Source: Metabacillus dongyingensis (GTDB lineage: Bacteria > Bacillota > Bacilli > Bacillales > Bacillaceae). Taken from it: a DNA stretch of 64,000 nt. The notes beneath the pieces are model-generated. The model made no database searches and had not been told where the DNA came from. It saw nothing but the letters and a program-made list of their open reading frames with translations. This document shows, piece after piece, positions 31,607 to 40,718 of this stretch (positions are counted from its first letter, which is position 1; each line of letters begins with the position of its first letter). The translations under genes and the position numbers were made by a program. The stretch covers positions 124,001 to 188,000 of the forward strand of contig NZ_CP082944.1 in the NCBI RefSeq assembly GCF_019933155.2. The letters run 5' to 3'.

Positions 31607-31747
31607 ACAGTAAAAAGTTCTCGCAGAAATGACTATTCTGTTGTTGTGCACATTCGGGACTTTATAATGGGGAATTTCGGTTAGACACACCTAAATGCAA
31701 AATATTTGTCTAGCCGGGGTTTCGACGTTTTGAAGGAGGGTTTATAG

Positions 31748-32692
31748 ATGATAGAAATTGAAAAACCAAAAATCGAAACGGTTGAAATCAGCGACGATGC
31801 CAAGTACGGTAAATTCGTCGTCGAACCACTCGAGCGTGGATATGGTACTACTTTGGGTAACTCCTTACGTCGTATTCTCTTATCCTCACTCCCTGGTGCC
31901 GCTGTAACATCAATCCAGATAGATAGTGTACTCCATGAATTCTCTACAATTGAAGGCGTTGTTGAAGATGTTACAACAATCATCTTAAACATTAAAAAGC
32001 TTGCTCTTAAAATCTACTCTGAGGAAGAAAAAACGCTTGAGATTGACGTACAGGATGAAGGAGTTGTAACGGCTGCAGATATTACTCACGACAGTGATGT
32101 TGAAATTCTAAATCCGGACCTTCATATTGCTACATTAGCGAAGGGTGCACATTTCCGTATGAGATTGACTGCGAAGCGTGGACGCGGATATACTCCGGCT
32201 GATGCAAACAAAAGAGAAGATCAGCCAATTGGCGTTATCCCAATCGATTCTATTTTCACACCTGTATCCCGCGTGTCTTATCAAGTTGAAAATACACGTG
32301 TAGGTCAAGTGTCGAACTATGATAAACTTACTTTTGATGTGTGGACAGACGGAAGCACAGGTCCAAAAGAAGCTATTGCACTTGGTGCAAAGATTCTGAC
32401 TGAACACCTTAATATCTTCGTTGGGCTTACTGATGAAGCTCAAAACGCTGAGATTATGGTGGAAAAGGAAGAGGACCAAAAAGAAAAAGTTTTAGAAATG
32501 ACGATCGAAGAATTGGATTTGTCAGTTCGTTCTTATAACTGTTTAAAACGTGCAGGCATCAACACTGTACAGGAGCTTGCTCATAAAACAGAAGAAGACA
32601 TGATGAAAGTTCGTAACTTAGGTCGTAAATCTTTGGAAGAAGTTAAAGCGAAACTAGAAGAACTTGGCTTAGGTCTTCGTAAAGACGACTGA
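31748..32692 (+). CDS. rpoA: DNA-directed RNA polymerase subunit alpha
   Basis: 314 residues. The N-terminal assembly domain ([20 protein letters not shown], then [17 protein letters not shown]) and the C-terminal DNA/activator-binding domain ([20 protein letters not shown]) are joined by an acidic linker. AAGGAGGG precedes the ATG. Confidence 0.98.
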   Translation: MIEIEKPKIETVEISDDAKYGKFVVEPLERGYGTTLGNSLRRILLSSLPGAAVTSIQIDSVLHEFSTIEGVVEDVTTIILNIKKLALKIYSEEEKTLEIDVQDEGVVTAADITHDSDVEILNPDLHIATLAKGAHFRMRLTAKRGRGYTPADANKREDQPIGVIPIDSIFTPVSRVSYQVENTRVGQVSNYDKLTFDVWTDGSTGPKEAIALGAKILTEHLNIFVGLTDEAQNAEIMVEKEEDQKEKVLEMTIEELDLSVRSYNCLKRAGINTVQELAHKTEEDMMKVRNLGRKSLEEVKAKLEELGLGLRKDD

Positions 32693-32715
32693 CGACTAGT
32701 TAACAAGTTAACTAG

Positions 32716-33135
<420 letters not shown>

Positions 33136-33152
33136 TTATATTTAGTTACTCC

Positions 33153-33197
33153 AAGGGCGGGTCAGTTTTTAGAAACTGGATCTATGCCCTTTTTTTA
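33153..33197 (+). terminator. Terminator of the S10-spc-alpha cluster
   Basis: AAGGGC with GCCCTT encloses an inner stem (TCAGTTT with AAACTGGA) and is followed by seven T residues. Confidence 0.85.
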
Positions 33198-33199
33198 TA

Positions 33200-33249
33200 C
33201 ACTTAAAGCCCCTTTATTCTATTCATAGAATGAAGGGGCAATCTAAGTG
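33200..33249. other. Long stem-loop after rplQ
   Basis: GCCCCTTTATTCTA (33208-33221) pairs with TAGAATGAAGGGGC (33226-33239) with one G-U pair, and outer CACTTA/TAAGTG extends it. No T tract follows on the + strand. It may back up the terminator or stabilise a 3' end. Confidence 0.5.
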
Positions 33250-33277
33250 TGAGCAGAGAGAGAATAGAAGAGTACAG

Positions 33278-33327
33278 GTGTTTTTATGCGTGAAGGTTGC
33301 ACCATAACATTAAACGCACAAAAACAC
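33278..33327. other. Inverted repeat immediately upstream of ecfA1
   Basis: GTGTTTTTATGCGT (33278-33291) and ACGCACAAAAACAC (33314-33327) are complementary at 13 of 14 positions around a 22-base loop. The right arm ends about seven bases before the ecfA1 ribosome-binding site. Possible operator or leader hairpin. Confidence 0.45.
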
Positions 33328-33344
33328 AGGTGAGGGAGGCAGCA

Positions 33345-34187
33345 ATGGAACAACCGATCATTCATGTGAATGACGTGACATTCCGTTATCACGAAGAGGA
33401 TGAAAGACCCGCATTGAATTCCGTTTCCTTAAGTGTAATCAAAGGAGAATGGCTTGCGGTCGTCGGTCATAACGGCTCGGGCAAGTCTACACTTGCGAGA
33501 GTCCTGAATGGTCTGATCCTGCCTCAGAAGGGTAACGTAATCGTAAACGGCATCACTCTAAATGAAGATTCAGTTTGGGAGATTCGAAAACAGATTGGCA
33601 TGGTTTTTCAAAATCCTGATAATCAATTTGTCGGTACAACCGTAAAAGATGATGTGGCTTTTGGTTTAGAAAATCACGGAGTGCCGCGGGAAGTAATGAA
33701 AAAGCGCGTGGAATGGGCTACACATAAAGTGAAGATGGAAGCATTTCTCGATCAAGAGCCGCACCATCTATCAGGAGGACAAAAGCAGCGTGTTGCCATT
33801 GCCGGCGTAATCGCTGTGCAGCCTCAAATTATCATCTTAGATGAAGCAACCTCCATGCTTGATCCCCAAGGAAGAAAAGAAGTCATGGAAACAGTAAGAG
33901 AGCTAAAAGATCAGGGCATCGTGACAGTCATATCGATTACTCATGATTTAGAGGAAGCTTCAAAGGCTGACAGGATTGTTGTCATGAATGGCGGGGAAAA
34001 GTTCGCCGAAGGTACACCTGAGACAATCTTTAAACTAGATCAGAAGCTAGTTGAAATTGGCCTTGATCTCCCTTTTCCATACAGAGTAAGCATGAAGCTG
34101 AGAGAAGCAGGGGTTAACCTGACGAGCAACCATCTAGATGAAGAAAGCCTGGTGAATGAACTATGGATATTACATTCAAAGAGTTAG
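33345..34187 (+). CDS. ecfA1: Energy-coupling factor transporter ATPase EcfA1
   Basis: 280-residue ATPase of a group II ECF transporter, which powers uptake of vitamins and metals by exchangeable S components. Walker A is GHNGSGKST (41-49), then LSGGQKQR, Walker [10 protein letters not shown] and the H loop SITHD. The ATG at 33345 follows GAGGGAGG; an in-frame ATG at 33297 lies inside the inverted repeat and is rejected. It overlaps ecfA2 by 25 bases. Confidence 0.93.
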   Translation: MEQPIIHVNDVTFRYHEEDERPALNSVSLSVIKGEWLAVVGHNGSGKSTLARVLNGLILPQKGNVIVNGITLNEDSVWEIRKQIGMVFQNPDNQFVGTTVKDDVAFGLENHGVPREVMKKRVEWATHKVKMEAFLDQEPHHLSGGQKQRVAIAGVIAVQPQIIILDEATSMLDPQGRKEVMETVRELKDQGIVTVISITHDLEEASKADRIVVMNGGEKFAEGTPETIFKLDQKLVEIGLDLPFPYRVSMKLREAGVNLTSNHLDEESLVNELWILHSKS

Positions 34188-35029
34188 AGCACAGGTACCA
34201 AGTTCATTCCCCTTTTGAACGTCTTGCCCTATATGATATTAATCTGGCGATTAAAGATCATTCTTTCGTTTCGATTATCGGACATACAGGATCAGGGAAA
34301 TCTACCATCCTGCAGCATTTAAATGGTCTGCTGAAGCCAACAAAGGGATCGATCTCTATTGGGGACCGCAAGATTGAAGCCAACAAGAAAAATAAGAACC
34401 TGAAATCAATCCGCCAACTGGTTGCGATTGTCTTTCAATTTCCAGAGCATCAGCTGTTTGAGGAAACGGTGGAACGAGATATTATGTTTGGCCCTTTGAA
34501 TTTCGGCGTATCCCCTGAAGAGGCAAAAGTGAAGGCAAGAGATGCATTAATACGTGTCGGTCTTCCTGCAGAGGTTCTTCAAAAATCTCCATTTGATTTA
34601 AGCGGCGGACAAATGAGACGTGTCGCCATTGCAGGTGTCCTGGCCATGGAGCCGAAGGTGCTGGTACTCGATGAACCGACAGCAGGACTTGATCCAAGCG
34701 GCAGAAAAGAGATCATGGATCTTTTCTATACCCTCCATCAAGATCGATCGCTTACCACCATCCTAGTCACGCACAGCATGGAAGACGCTGCCTGTTATTC
34801 AGATGAAATTGTTGTCATGCACAAAGGAACGGTTCAAATGAAAGGAACGCCTGAAGAAGTATTCAGCCATTCTGAAACGTTAATTTCTGCAGGACTTGAT
34901 CTTCCGGAAACCGTAAAGCTTCAAAGGATAATAGAACAAAAGCTTGGCAAGGAACTGAAAGGGATCTCGCTTTCCATAGATGACTTGGTTGATCAGGTTG
35001 CATCTGAGATAAAGGGTGACCCGAAATGA
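34163..35029 (+). CDS. ecfA2: Energy-coupling factor transporter ATPase EcfA2
   Basis: 288-residue partner ATPase. [26 protein letters not shown] and LVTHS are the Walker A, signature, Walker B and H-loop motifs. The start lies inside ecfA1 and the stop overlaps ecfT by four bases, so the three subunits are probably translated in a coupled way. No S component is encoded here, as expected for a shared group II module. Confidence 0.93.
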   Translation: MDITFKELEHRYQVHSPFERLALYDINLAIKDHSFVSIIGHTGSGKSTILQHLNGLLKPTKGSISIGDRKIEANKKNKNLKSIRQLVAIVFQFPEHQLFEETVERDIMFGPLNFGVSPEEAKVKARDALIRVGLPAEVLQKSPFDLSGGQMRRVAIAGVLAMEPKVLVLDEPTAGLDPSGRKEIMDLFYTLHQDRSLTTILVTHSMEDAACYSDEIVVMHKGTVQMKGTPEEVFSHSETLISAGLDLPETVKLQRIIEQKLGKELKGISLSIDDLVDQVASEIKGDPK

Positions 35030-35823
35030 TGAACAGTATGATCATTGGAAAATATGTGCCTGGAAGTTCACTCATTCATAAGATGGATCCGCGTTCAAAA
35101 CTAACGATGATCTTTTTATTTGTCTTTATTGTCTTTTTTGCGAACAATGCACTGACCTATTTAATCCTTGGTTTGTTCACGCTCTTTATCGTTGCTTCTA
35201 CCAAACTGCCGCCGAGATTTTTGCTGAATGGCTTGAAGCCGATTATCTGGATTATTCTATTTACATTTATTCTGCACATTCTGGTCACGAAAGAAGGTCC
35301 GCTTCTGTTTGAATTCGGTTTTCTTTCGATTCATGAAGAAGGTGTCAGACAAGGGATATTCATTTCCCTGCGGTTCCTGTTTCTTATTCTGCTTACAACA
35401 ATCCTGACGTTAACTACTACTCCTATTGAAGTAACAGATGGGATGGAAAGTCTGCTGAATCCGTTTAAAAAAATCGGTCTTCCTGTCCATGAGCTCGCGT
35501 TAATGATGTCGATCTCACTCCGGTTTATTCCAACACTGATGGAAGAAACGGATAAAATCATGAAAGCGCAGATGGCAAGAGGAGTTGATTTTGCGAGCGG
35601 GCCTGTAAAACAAAGGATCAGTGCAATCATACCGCTGTTAGTACCGCTGTTTATAAGCGCCTTTAAACGGGCTGAGGAACTTGCAACAGCCATGGAAGCG
35701 CGGGGATATCAGGGCGGCGAGGGCAGAACAAAGCTGCGTGAGCTGAAATGGGGAATCCTCGATACAGTTATTCTAACCATATTAATCGGTGTAGGCATTG
35801 TTCTATTACTATTTCGTTCATAG
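35026..35823 (+). CDS. ecfT: Energy-coupling factor transporter transmembrane protein EcfT
   Basis: 265 residues, with hydrophobic spans in the N-terminal part ([20 protein letters not shown]), the middle and at the C-terminus. The two coupling-helix motifs that contact the ATPases are visible as AQMARGVDF and [10 protein letters not shown]. Third gene of the ecf set; truA follows after nine bases. Confidence 0.93.
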   Translation: MMNSMIIGKYVPGSSLIHKMDPRSKLTMIFLFVFIVFFANNALTYLILGLFTLFIVASTKLPPRFLLNGLKPIIWIILFTFILHILVTKEGPLLFEFGFLSIHEEGVRQGIFISLRFLFLILLTTILTLTTTPIEVTDGMESLLNPFKKIGLPVHELALMMSISLRFIPTLMEETDKIMKAQMARGVDFASGPVKQRISAIIPLLVPLFISAFKRAEELATAMEARGYQGGEGRTKLRELKWGILDTVILTILIGVGIVLLLFRS

Positions 35824-35832
35824 GAGCTTATC

Positions 35833-36573
35833 ATGAGGGTAAAATGCACAATCGGATATGATGGCACAAGATTTAACGGTTTTCAAATTCAGCCGAATAT
35901 GAGAACTGTACAGGGTGAGGTTGAGAGGGGCCTTAAAAGGCTTCATAAAGGAAAAGAAGTAAAAGTATTTGCATCGGGAAGAACGGATGCGGGAGTCCAC
36001 GCAGTTGGTCAGGTTCTGCATTTTGATACAGATATTTATATTCCTGAGAACCGCTGGCCCAATGCATTAAATTCCCTGCTCGCTGAGGACGTTGCGATTC
36101 AATCCGTTGCGTTTGTAAACGATGACTTTCATGCGAGGTATCATGTCCGAGCCAAGGAATACCGCTATAAAATAAGCCGCTCAGCGATACGGAATGTATT
36201 TAATCGAAATTATTCTTATCATTATCCTTATAAACTTGATTACGTCAAAATGAGAGAAGCGATTAAATTTCTTATCGGCACTCATGACTTTACGAGCTTC
36301 TGTTCTGCGAAGACGGATAAAGAAGACCGGGTAAGAACATTATATGATATCGAATTTTATGAAGAAGATGACATGCTTACTTTCCGGTTTGTAGGCGACG
36401 GATTTCTTTATAACATGGTAAGAATATTGGTCGGCACTCTGATCAATGCAGGACGCGGAGCGCTGGATCCTTATCAGATTCCGGAGATACTGAAGGCACA
36501 GGATCGTTCCCTTTGCGGCAAAACAGCCCCGGGGTGCGGATTATATTTGTGGAAAGTTTATTATGACAACTAA
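35833..36573 (+). CDS. truA: tRNA pseudouridine synthase A
   Basis: 246 residues; modifies U38-U40 in tRNA anticodon arms. The catalytic aspartate is Asp52 in GRTDAGVHA, and the substrate-binding tyrosine occurs in KEYRYKI. The start codon lies close behind ecfT, probably in one transcript, as in B. subtilis. Confidence 0.96.
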   Translation: MRVKCTIGYDGTRFNGFQIQPNMRTVQGEVERGLKRLHKGKEVKVFASGRTDAGVHAVGQVLHFDTDIYIPENRWPNALNSLLAEDVAIQSVAFVNDDFHARYHVRAKEYRYKISRSAIRNVFNRNYSYHYPYKLDYVKMREAIKFLIGTHDFTSFCSAKTDKEDRVRTLYDIEFYEEDDMLTFRFVGDGFLYNMVRILVGTLINAGRGALDPYQIPEILKAQDRSLCGKTAPGCGLYLWKVYYDN

Positions 36574-36591
36574 ACCAGGTGTAACATTTTC

Positions 36592-36620
36592 TTGACAATG
36601 TTGCCTGAACGTTATAATAT
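36592..36620 (+). promoter_or_regulatory. SigA promoter of rplM-rpsI
   Basis: TTGACA (36592-36597) and TAATAT (36615-36620) with a 17-base spacer; TATAAT at 36613-36618 would give 15 bases. Confidence 0.7.
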
Positions 36621-36633
36621 ATCATATGGTATG

Positions 36634-36688
36634 TATTTCAACCCCACAAATAAGCCCCGGAAGAGTTTAATTTGTGTTTTGAAATAGA
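36634..36688 (+). promoter_or_regulatory. L13 leader RNA
   Basis: TATTTCAA and TTGAAATA form the outer helix, CACAAAT and ATTTGTG the inner one, around a loop that contains AAGCCCCGGAAGAG. This matches the conserved L13 leader found upstream of rplM in Bacilli, thought to mediate autoregulation by L13. Confidence 0.8.
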
Positions 36689-36732
36689 ATGATTAAATTT
36701 TAACAATTGAAAGATATTTAGGAGGGAAAAAC

Positions 36733-37170
36733 ATGCGTACAACATATATGGCGAAAGCAACTGAAGTTGAACGTAAATGGTTCGTAGTAGATGCGGCTGG
36801 CAAAACTTTAGGTCGTCTAGCTAGCGAAGTAGCATCTGTACTTCGTGGTAAACACAAACCAACTTACACACCACATGTAGACACTGGTGATCATGTTATC
36901 ATCATTAATGCAGCACAAATCGAACTTACTGGTAAAAAATTGACTGACAAGATTTACTACCGTCACAGCCAATTTCCAGGCGGTTTGAAATCAAGAACAG
37001 CTCTTGAAATGCGTACAAACTATTCTGAGAAAATGCTTGAATTAGCAATTCGCGGAATGCTTCCTAAAGGTTCATTAGGACGTCAAATGTACAAAAAATT
37101 ACATGTATATGCTGGCAACGAACATCCACATCAAGCACAACAACCAGAAGTTTACGAACTTCGCGGTTAA
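36733..37170 (+). CDS. rplM: 50S ribosomal protein L13
   Basis: 145 residues. [20 protein letters not shown] is the family N-terminus and the segment [20 protein letters not shown] the C-terminal signature. AGGAGGG precedes the ATG. Co-transcribed with rpsI. Confidence 0.97.
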   Translation: MRTTYMAKATEVERKWFVVDAAGKTLGRLASEVASVLRGKHKPTYTPHVDTGDHVIIINAAQIELTGKKLTDKIYYRHSQFPGGLKSRTALEMRTNYSEKMLELAIRGMLPKGSLGRQMYKKLHVYAGNEHPHQAQQPEVYELRG

Positions 37171-37190
37171 TTATTAAGGAGGTTATTAAT

Positions 37191-37583
37191 TTGGCACAGG
37201 TTCAATATTACGGTACTGGCCGTCGTAAAAGCTCAGTAGCGCGTGTTCGTCTGGTTCCAGGCGAAGGCCGTATTGTTATCAACGATCGTGAAGTAAAAGA
37301 TTACATCCCATTCGCAGCTTTAATCGAAGATATTAAACAACCATTAAACTTAACTGAAACAGCTGGAAGCTATGATGTTTTAGTTAGCGTTAACGGCGGT
37401 GGATTTGCTGGTCAAGCTGGCGCTATCCGTCACGGTATCTCTCGTGCATTATTAGAAGCTGACCCAGAATACCGCGGCACTTTAAAGCGCGCTGGTCTTC
37501 TAACTCGTGACGCTCGTATGAAAGAACGTAAAAAATACGGTCTTAAAGGCGCTCGTCGTGCACCTCAGTTCTCAAAACGTTAA
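37191..37583 (+). CDS. rpsI: 30S ribosomal protein S9
   Basis: 130 residues from a TTG at 37191 after AAGGAGGT. The C-terminal tail ending PQFSKR reaches the P-site tRNA. The last 19 codons and stop lie in the left copy of a perfect 62-bp direct repeat (37524-37585), so the 3' end may derive from an integrated element that restored the gene. Confidence 0.97.
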   Translation: MAQVQYYGTGRRKSSVARVRLVPGEGRIVINDREVKDYIPFAALIEDIKQPLNLTETAGSYDVLVSVNGGGFAGQAGAIRHGISRALLEADPEYRGTLKRAGLLTRDARMKERKKYGLKGARRAPQFSKR

Positions 37584-37585
37584 TT
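37524..37585 (+). repeat. Left attachment site (attL): 3' end of rpsI
   Basis: This 62-bp stretch, from codon 112 of rpsI through the stop plus two bases, is repeated perfectly and in the same orientation at 40521-40582. A decayed tyrosine integrase gene reads toward it. The arrangement is that of site-specific integration into a conserved gene end. Confidence 0.85.
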
Positions 37586-37598
37586 ATCAATGTTTATG

Positions 37599-37630
37599 CC
37601 CTTTCCCGAAGTATCGGGGAGGGGTTTTTT
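37599..37630 (+). terminator. Terminator after rpsI, inside the element
   Basis: CCCTTTCCCGA pairs along 11 positions with TCGGGGAGGGG (some G-U) and runs into six T residues. It probably came with the element, because a second terminator follows the right attachment copy. Confidence 0.8.
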
Positions 37631-37662
37631 ATTTGTCGAAAAAGGTATTTGAATACCCCTCC

Positions 37663-38290
37663 TCATAAATCCATGTAATCTTGAAATAAATTGGCTACTT
37701 TTTCTTTGGCGGTGTTTGAGACGTGAGTATAGATGTTCATGGTTGTTTGAATGTCTGTATGGCTAAGCCGCGCTTGTACATCTTTAATGCTAGCCCAAGC
37801 TTCGAATAACAAAGAAGCATGAGAGTGACGTAAACCATGAATGGAAATAGACGGAAAATACTTATGGTTTTTGGGTAACTTGGTTAACTGATCATTTAAG
37901 CTGGCTAAACGGATATACTTCATTTTTCTTTCATTGTGGTCGTACCTAGGAAAAGAGGCACTGGTCATCAGGTAGTAAATCTATATCAACATCGTAAAAC
38001 TCTTCAGATTGCCTTTTACACCATTTGTTAAGCCACCCTAGTGGGGGTTTCATCGTCAATACTGATTACGCGGCGTGAAGCTGCTGTTTTAGGCGTCTGC
38101 AGAAGTTGCAGCCCCTTTGTTGTAACTAGGGTCTTCCTAAATGATATAGATTTATTATTAAAATCAATATCTGACCAATACAACGCAAGAACTTCACCTT
38201 TTCGTGCTCCAGTAAAAGCTAGAATACGAAAAAAAATAAAAGTTTTCTAATTTACCTCGCTTTCAGCTACTTTTAAGAATTGCCTTATTT
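37663..38290 (-). pseudogene. Tyrosine recombinase (phage/ICE-type integrase), decayed
   Basis: Read on the minus strand, the catalytic domain is spread over three frames. The C-terminal piece, open from 37968 to 37663, holds [14 protein letters not shown] and [19 protein letters not shown], i.e. the His-x-x-Arg box and the Tyr nucleophile. Upstream, FRILAFTGARKGEVLALYWS carries the first catalytic Arg, and a middle piece reads [19 protein letters not shown]. These join only through two frameshifts, near 38040 and 37970. A further in-frame stop splits FLKVAESEVN from the following KTFIFFRILAF. The N-terminal DNA-binding domain is not recognisable. Confidence 0.8.
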
Positions 38291-38394
38291 TCAGGAAAAC
38301 CAGGTCAAAAGAAGACCGAAAGGAACTTGCGCTAGCACTTCGGAATTTAAGAGCTGGAGATAACATCGCAGCATATTGCTTGTTTTATCTATAA
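38281..38394 (+). pseudogene. Possible serine recombinase (resolvase/invertase) fragment
   Basis: The + strand reads FRKTRSKEDRKELALALRN followed by LRAGDNIAAY before a stop at 38392-38394. This resembles the segment of resolvase catalytic domains with a dR..L..aL..lr.GD pattern that precedes the kLDRLgRs motif, which is missing here. The similarity is short and the call is tentative. Confidence 0.3.
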
Positions 38395-38620
38395 AAAGTG
38401 AATTTATCAAAAATAGAAGGACATACAAAGGAATAGTCAATAAATATCCAGATTACAAAATTGTTGAAAAAGGATTATGAAAATAAAAGAAGAACGCTCA
38501 AAAAATGTAATTTTTTGTAGGGAAATATGATAAGGTGTCATAACTTAATAAATAGGGTAACGCTTGTCTTAACACTTTCATATTATATACAAGACGTGAG
38601 GTAGCACCTTGCGTCACTTT

Positions 38621-38653
38621 AGATTGACTATTTATAGTCAGTCTCTTTTTTTG
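38621..38653 (+). terminator. Intrinsic terminator inside the element
   Basis: GATTGACTA pairs with TAGTCAGTC around TTTA, then CTTTTTTT. No intact gene reads into it, which suggests a deleted gene upstream. Confidence 0.75.
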
Positions 38654-38848
38654 GAACAAAACTTACCCAAAACTTAAGACTTATGACGATCTACGGAAAA
38701 GCGTGTAGACCCATTGCATTTCTTAACGAGTGAACGACTCTGAATATAAAAGGACTAAAAAAATAAAAGCCAAAAAGGACAGCAGCCTGAGCCTCCTAGG
38801 CTTCTGACCCTCTACCTGCTGAAGGCTAAGTCGGATAGTCAGCCAGTC

Positions 38849-38917
38849 AAGGGGCAAAAAACTTTTTTGATTCACTACACGTTCGTATCATCAAAAAACT
38901 TTTTGTGCTTACCCCTT
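38849..38917. repeat. Large inverted repeat
   Basis: AAGGGG(38849)...CCCCTT(38917) brackets CAAAAAACTTTTTTGAT (38855-38871) and ATCAAAAAACTTTTTG (38890-38905), which are complementary apart from one or two positions. Not followed by a T tract. Purpose unknown. Confidence 0.6.
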
Positions 38918-39136
38918 ACCGTCTATCTATGCTTCTTGTTCGTCTTCCACGTAAATGGGCGAAAATTATCCCCCATAAGTTATAAAATCTTATATCTGCG
39001 AATGCTCACATAAGTCAGTCGCTTTTTTAATGCATTAGAATAATTTCATAGCGGTTTTACAAAATATAAAAAGGTAAGGAAAAGGTGCCTTTGATGGATA
39101 ACAGCGTTTCACGATATCACAAGGGGGTTCAAAAAA

Positions 39137-40147
39137 ATGAAAAAACAATATATGCTTCTATTTAGTTTGGTTTTACTACTACTAATGAATGGATATCCTG
39201 CCCATGCAGCCAATAACCTGAGAAATTTGTATGACGTGAAATCAGGAGATTATTTAGGAAAAATCGCAAAAACGTATGGAACTTCTGTAATAGACCTGAA
39301 ACTTATCAACGGATTGCAATCAGATAAAATCATGGTTGGCCAGAAATTAAGGGTTCCCATAATGTACACAGTTGCTCCTGGCGATACGCTATGGGAGCTA
39401 TCACAAGTATTTAACTCTACCGTCCAATCCATAAAAACAGCTAATAAACTTGCAACGAACAATATCTTTACCGGGCAAAGATTAAGGATTCCTCCGAAAA
39501 GGCTATCCATGCAAGGACAATATGTTCTGATGACAAGAGAGGAATTTAAGGATTGGCTTTTCAACCATATCTTCACAAGGAAGATAGGGAAGATCCAACA
39601 ACATCACACTTATTCACCTTCCTACCAGCAATTCAATGGTTCCAATCATTTTTCATTGTTGAAGGCCATGGAGGAGCATCATGTTAAGGGAATGGGTTGG
39701 AGTAACATCAGTCAACAATTAACCACCTTTCCGGACGGAAAAGTCGCAGTTGGCAGGCCATTTGACACACCTCCCGAAGGTTCATTTGGTTTGCAAAATA
39801 AAGCGGCCATGCATAGGATCGAAGCAGATGCACTAGCTATTGAAAATCTTGGGAACTTTGATAAAGGGAAGAATCAAATGACTGCGGAACAAAAGGAAAC
39901 GATTGTGATGATCACGTCCTTGCTTAGTTTAAAATATGGATTAACTCCTTCTATTAACAGTATCACATACCACCACTGGTGGGATATTAACTCCGGAGAA
40001 AGAGTGTTAGATAAAGGAGAGGGACATGCTGTTAAATCTTGTCCAGGGACAGACTTTTTCGGAGGGAATTCCACAACTAGTGCAAAAAATAATTTTTATC
40101 CCTTAGTGTCAAAGAAAATGAAGGAAATACGAGCATCTATGCGATAA
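39137..40147 (+). CDS. Secreted N-acetylmuramoyl-L-alanine amidase with two LysM domains
   Basis: 336 residues. A signal peptide (1-24, ending AHA) is followed by LysM 1 (about 32-74, YDVKSGDYLGKIAKTYGTS), LysM 2 (about 76-119, YTVAPGDTLWELSQVFNST) and an amidase_2/PGRP-type domain (about 150-325). Likely zinc ligands are His156 or His157 (QQHHTYSP), His279 or His280 (YHHWWD) and Cys302 (KSCPGTDFFGG). The family cleaves the bond between muramic acid and the stem peptide; LysM repeats bind the glycan. It is the only intact gene between the duplicated rpsI ends, so it is probably cargo. It could act in lysis, competition or spore/cell-wall turnover. Confidence 0.85.
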   Translation: MKKQYMLLFSLVLLLLMNGYPAHAANNLRNLYDVKSGDYLGKIAKTYGTSVIDLKLINGLQSDKIMVGQKLRVPIMYTVAPGDTLWELSQVFNSTVQSIKTANKLATNNIFTGQRLRIPPKRLSMQGQYVLMTREEFKDWLFNHIFTRKIGKIQQHHTYSPSYQQFNGSNHFSLLKAMEEHHVKGMGWSNISQQLTTFPDGKVAVGRPFDTPPEGSFGLQNKAAMHRIEADALAIENLGNFDKGKNQMTAEQKETIVMITSLLSLKYGLTPSINSITYHHWWDINSGERVLDKGEGHAVKSCPGTDFFGGNSTTSAKNNFYPLVSKKMKEIRASMR

Positions 40148-40520
40148 GCATAGTAGAGATAAATTCATGTGCTACCTCGAAGAAAGGGGATTGAATCAGT
40201 TAAAACAGATTATATTAACTTCTTGTGGATAACCAAGAATTATAAAATGAACACAATATGATTCTTTTACTAGAATTTATATTACTCTAAAGTGACGGAT
40301 GGATAGATGGAAATCAGGTGGTTAAAAGTGGGTTTAAATAATTGCAAAAGAACATTCTATGTAATTACACACATTGCCCGCCAGCATATGATTTTATGAA
40401 TACCTTTTGAATACCCTTTAATGCACTTAAATGAAATTCATCGAAATCGAAAAAGTATTAAATCCATATTAACAAAGGCATTTGATGTATTGTTAATTGG
40501 GTTGAAACACATCAAAAAAT
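40148..40520. other. Noncoding right arm of the element
   Basis: No supportable gene in 370 bases. It contains two tandem TGAATACC copies (40397-40404 and 40408-40415) that also occur near the left end (37650-37657), which may be integrase arm sites. Confidence 0.4.
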
Positions 40521-40582
40521 GAACGTAAAAAATACGGTCTTAAAGGCGCTCGTCGTGCACCTCAGTTCTCAAAACGTTAATT
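40521..40582 (+). repeat. Right attachment site (attR): duplicated rpsI 3' end
   Basis: Perfect 62-bp copy of 37524-37585, carrying the last 19 codons and stop of rpsI without the rest of the gene. It is followed directly by a strong terminator, probably the original rpsI terminator. Confidence 0.85.
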
Positions 40583-40590
40583 CGTTTTCC

Positions 40591-40622
40591 AAAAACCACA
40601 ACATTATGTTGTGGTTTTTTTG
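40591..40622 (+). terminator. Probable ancestral rpsI terminator
   Basis: AAAAACCACAACA pairs with TGTTGTGGTTTTT around a TTA loop, with a long T tail. It now lies about 3 kb downstream of rpsI because of the insertion. Confidence 0.88.
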
Positions 40623-40718
40623 TTGTTTCTAAAACACCGTCTTCCTATTTGAGATTTGAAATCTTTACCGCGTATGATAACGATTAGCAGTAGGACAATA
40701 AAGTGAGGGGGCATTTAT

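Larger units (their letters stand above)
38395..39136. other. Gene-free stretch of the element
   Basis: No supportable gene. It contains a short open tail (GIVNKYPDYKIVEKGL) at about 38430-38480, a terminator at 38621-38653, a large A/T-rich inverted repeat at 38849-38917, and the ribosome-binding site (AAGGGGG) of the following gene at about 39120. The promoter of that gene is not obvious. Confidence 0.5.
37524..40582. mobile_element. Small integrated element in the 3' end of rpsI (degraded)
   Basis: About 3 kb between two perfect 62-bp direct repeats. From left to right: a terminator, an integrase pseudogene on the minus strand, a possible serine-recombinase scrap, 850 bases without a gene but with a terminator and a large inverted repeat, an intact secreted LysM-amidase gene, and 370 bases of noncoding DNA. 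It interrupts the junction between rpsI and ybaK that is conserved in related genomes. The integrase is broken, so the element is probably immobile. Confidence 0.8.

Noticed and set aside
38041..38250. 69-codon + frame in the rpsI element
   Set aside because: Antisense to the integrase pseudogene.
38849..38917. Transfer or replication origin
   Set aside because: Only an inverted repeat is visible; no relaxase or replication gene and no recognisable nick site support it.
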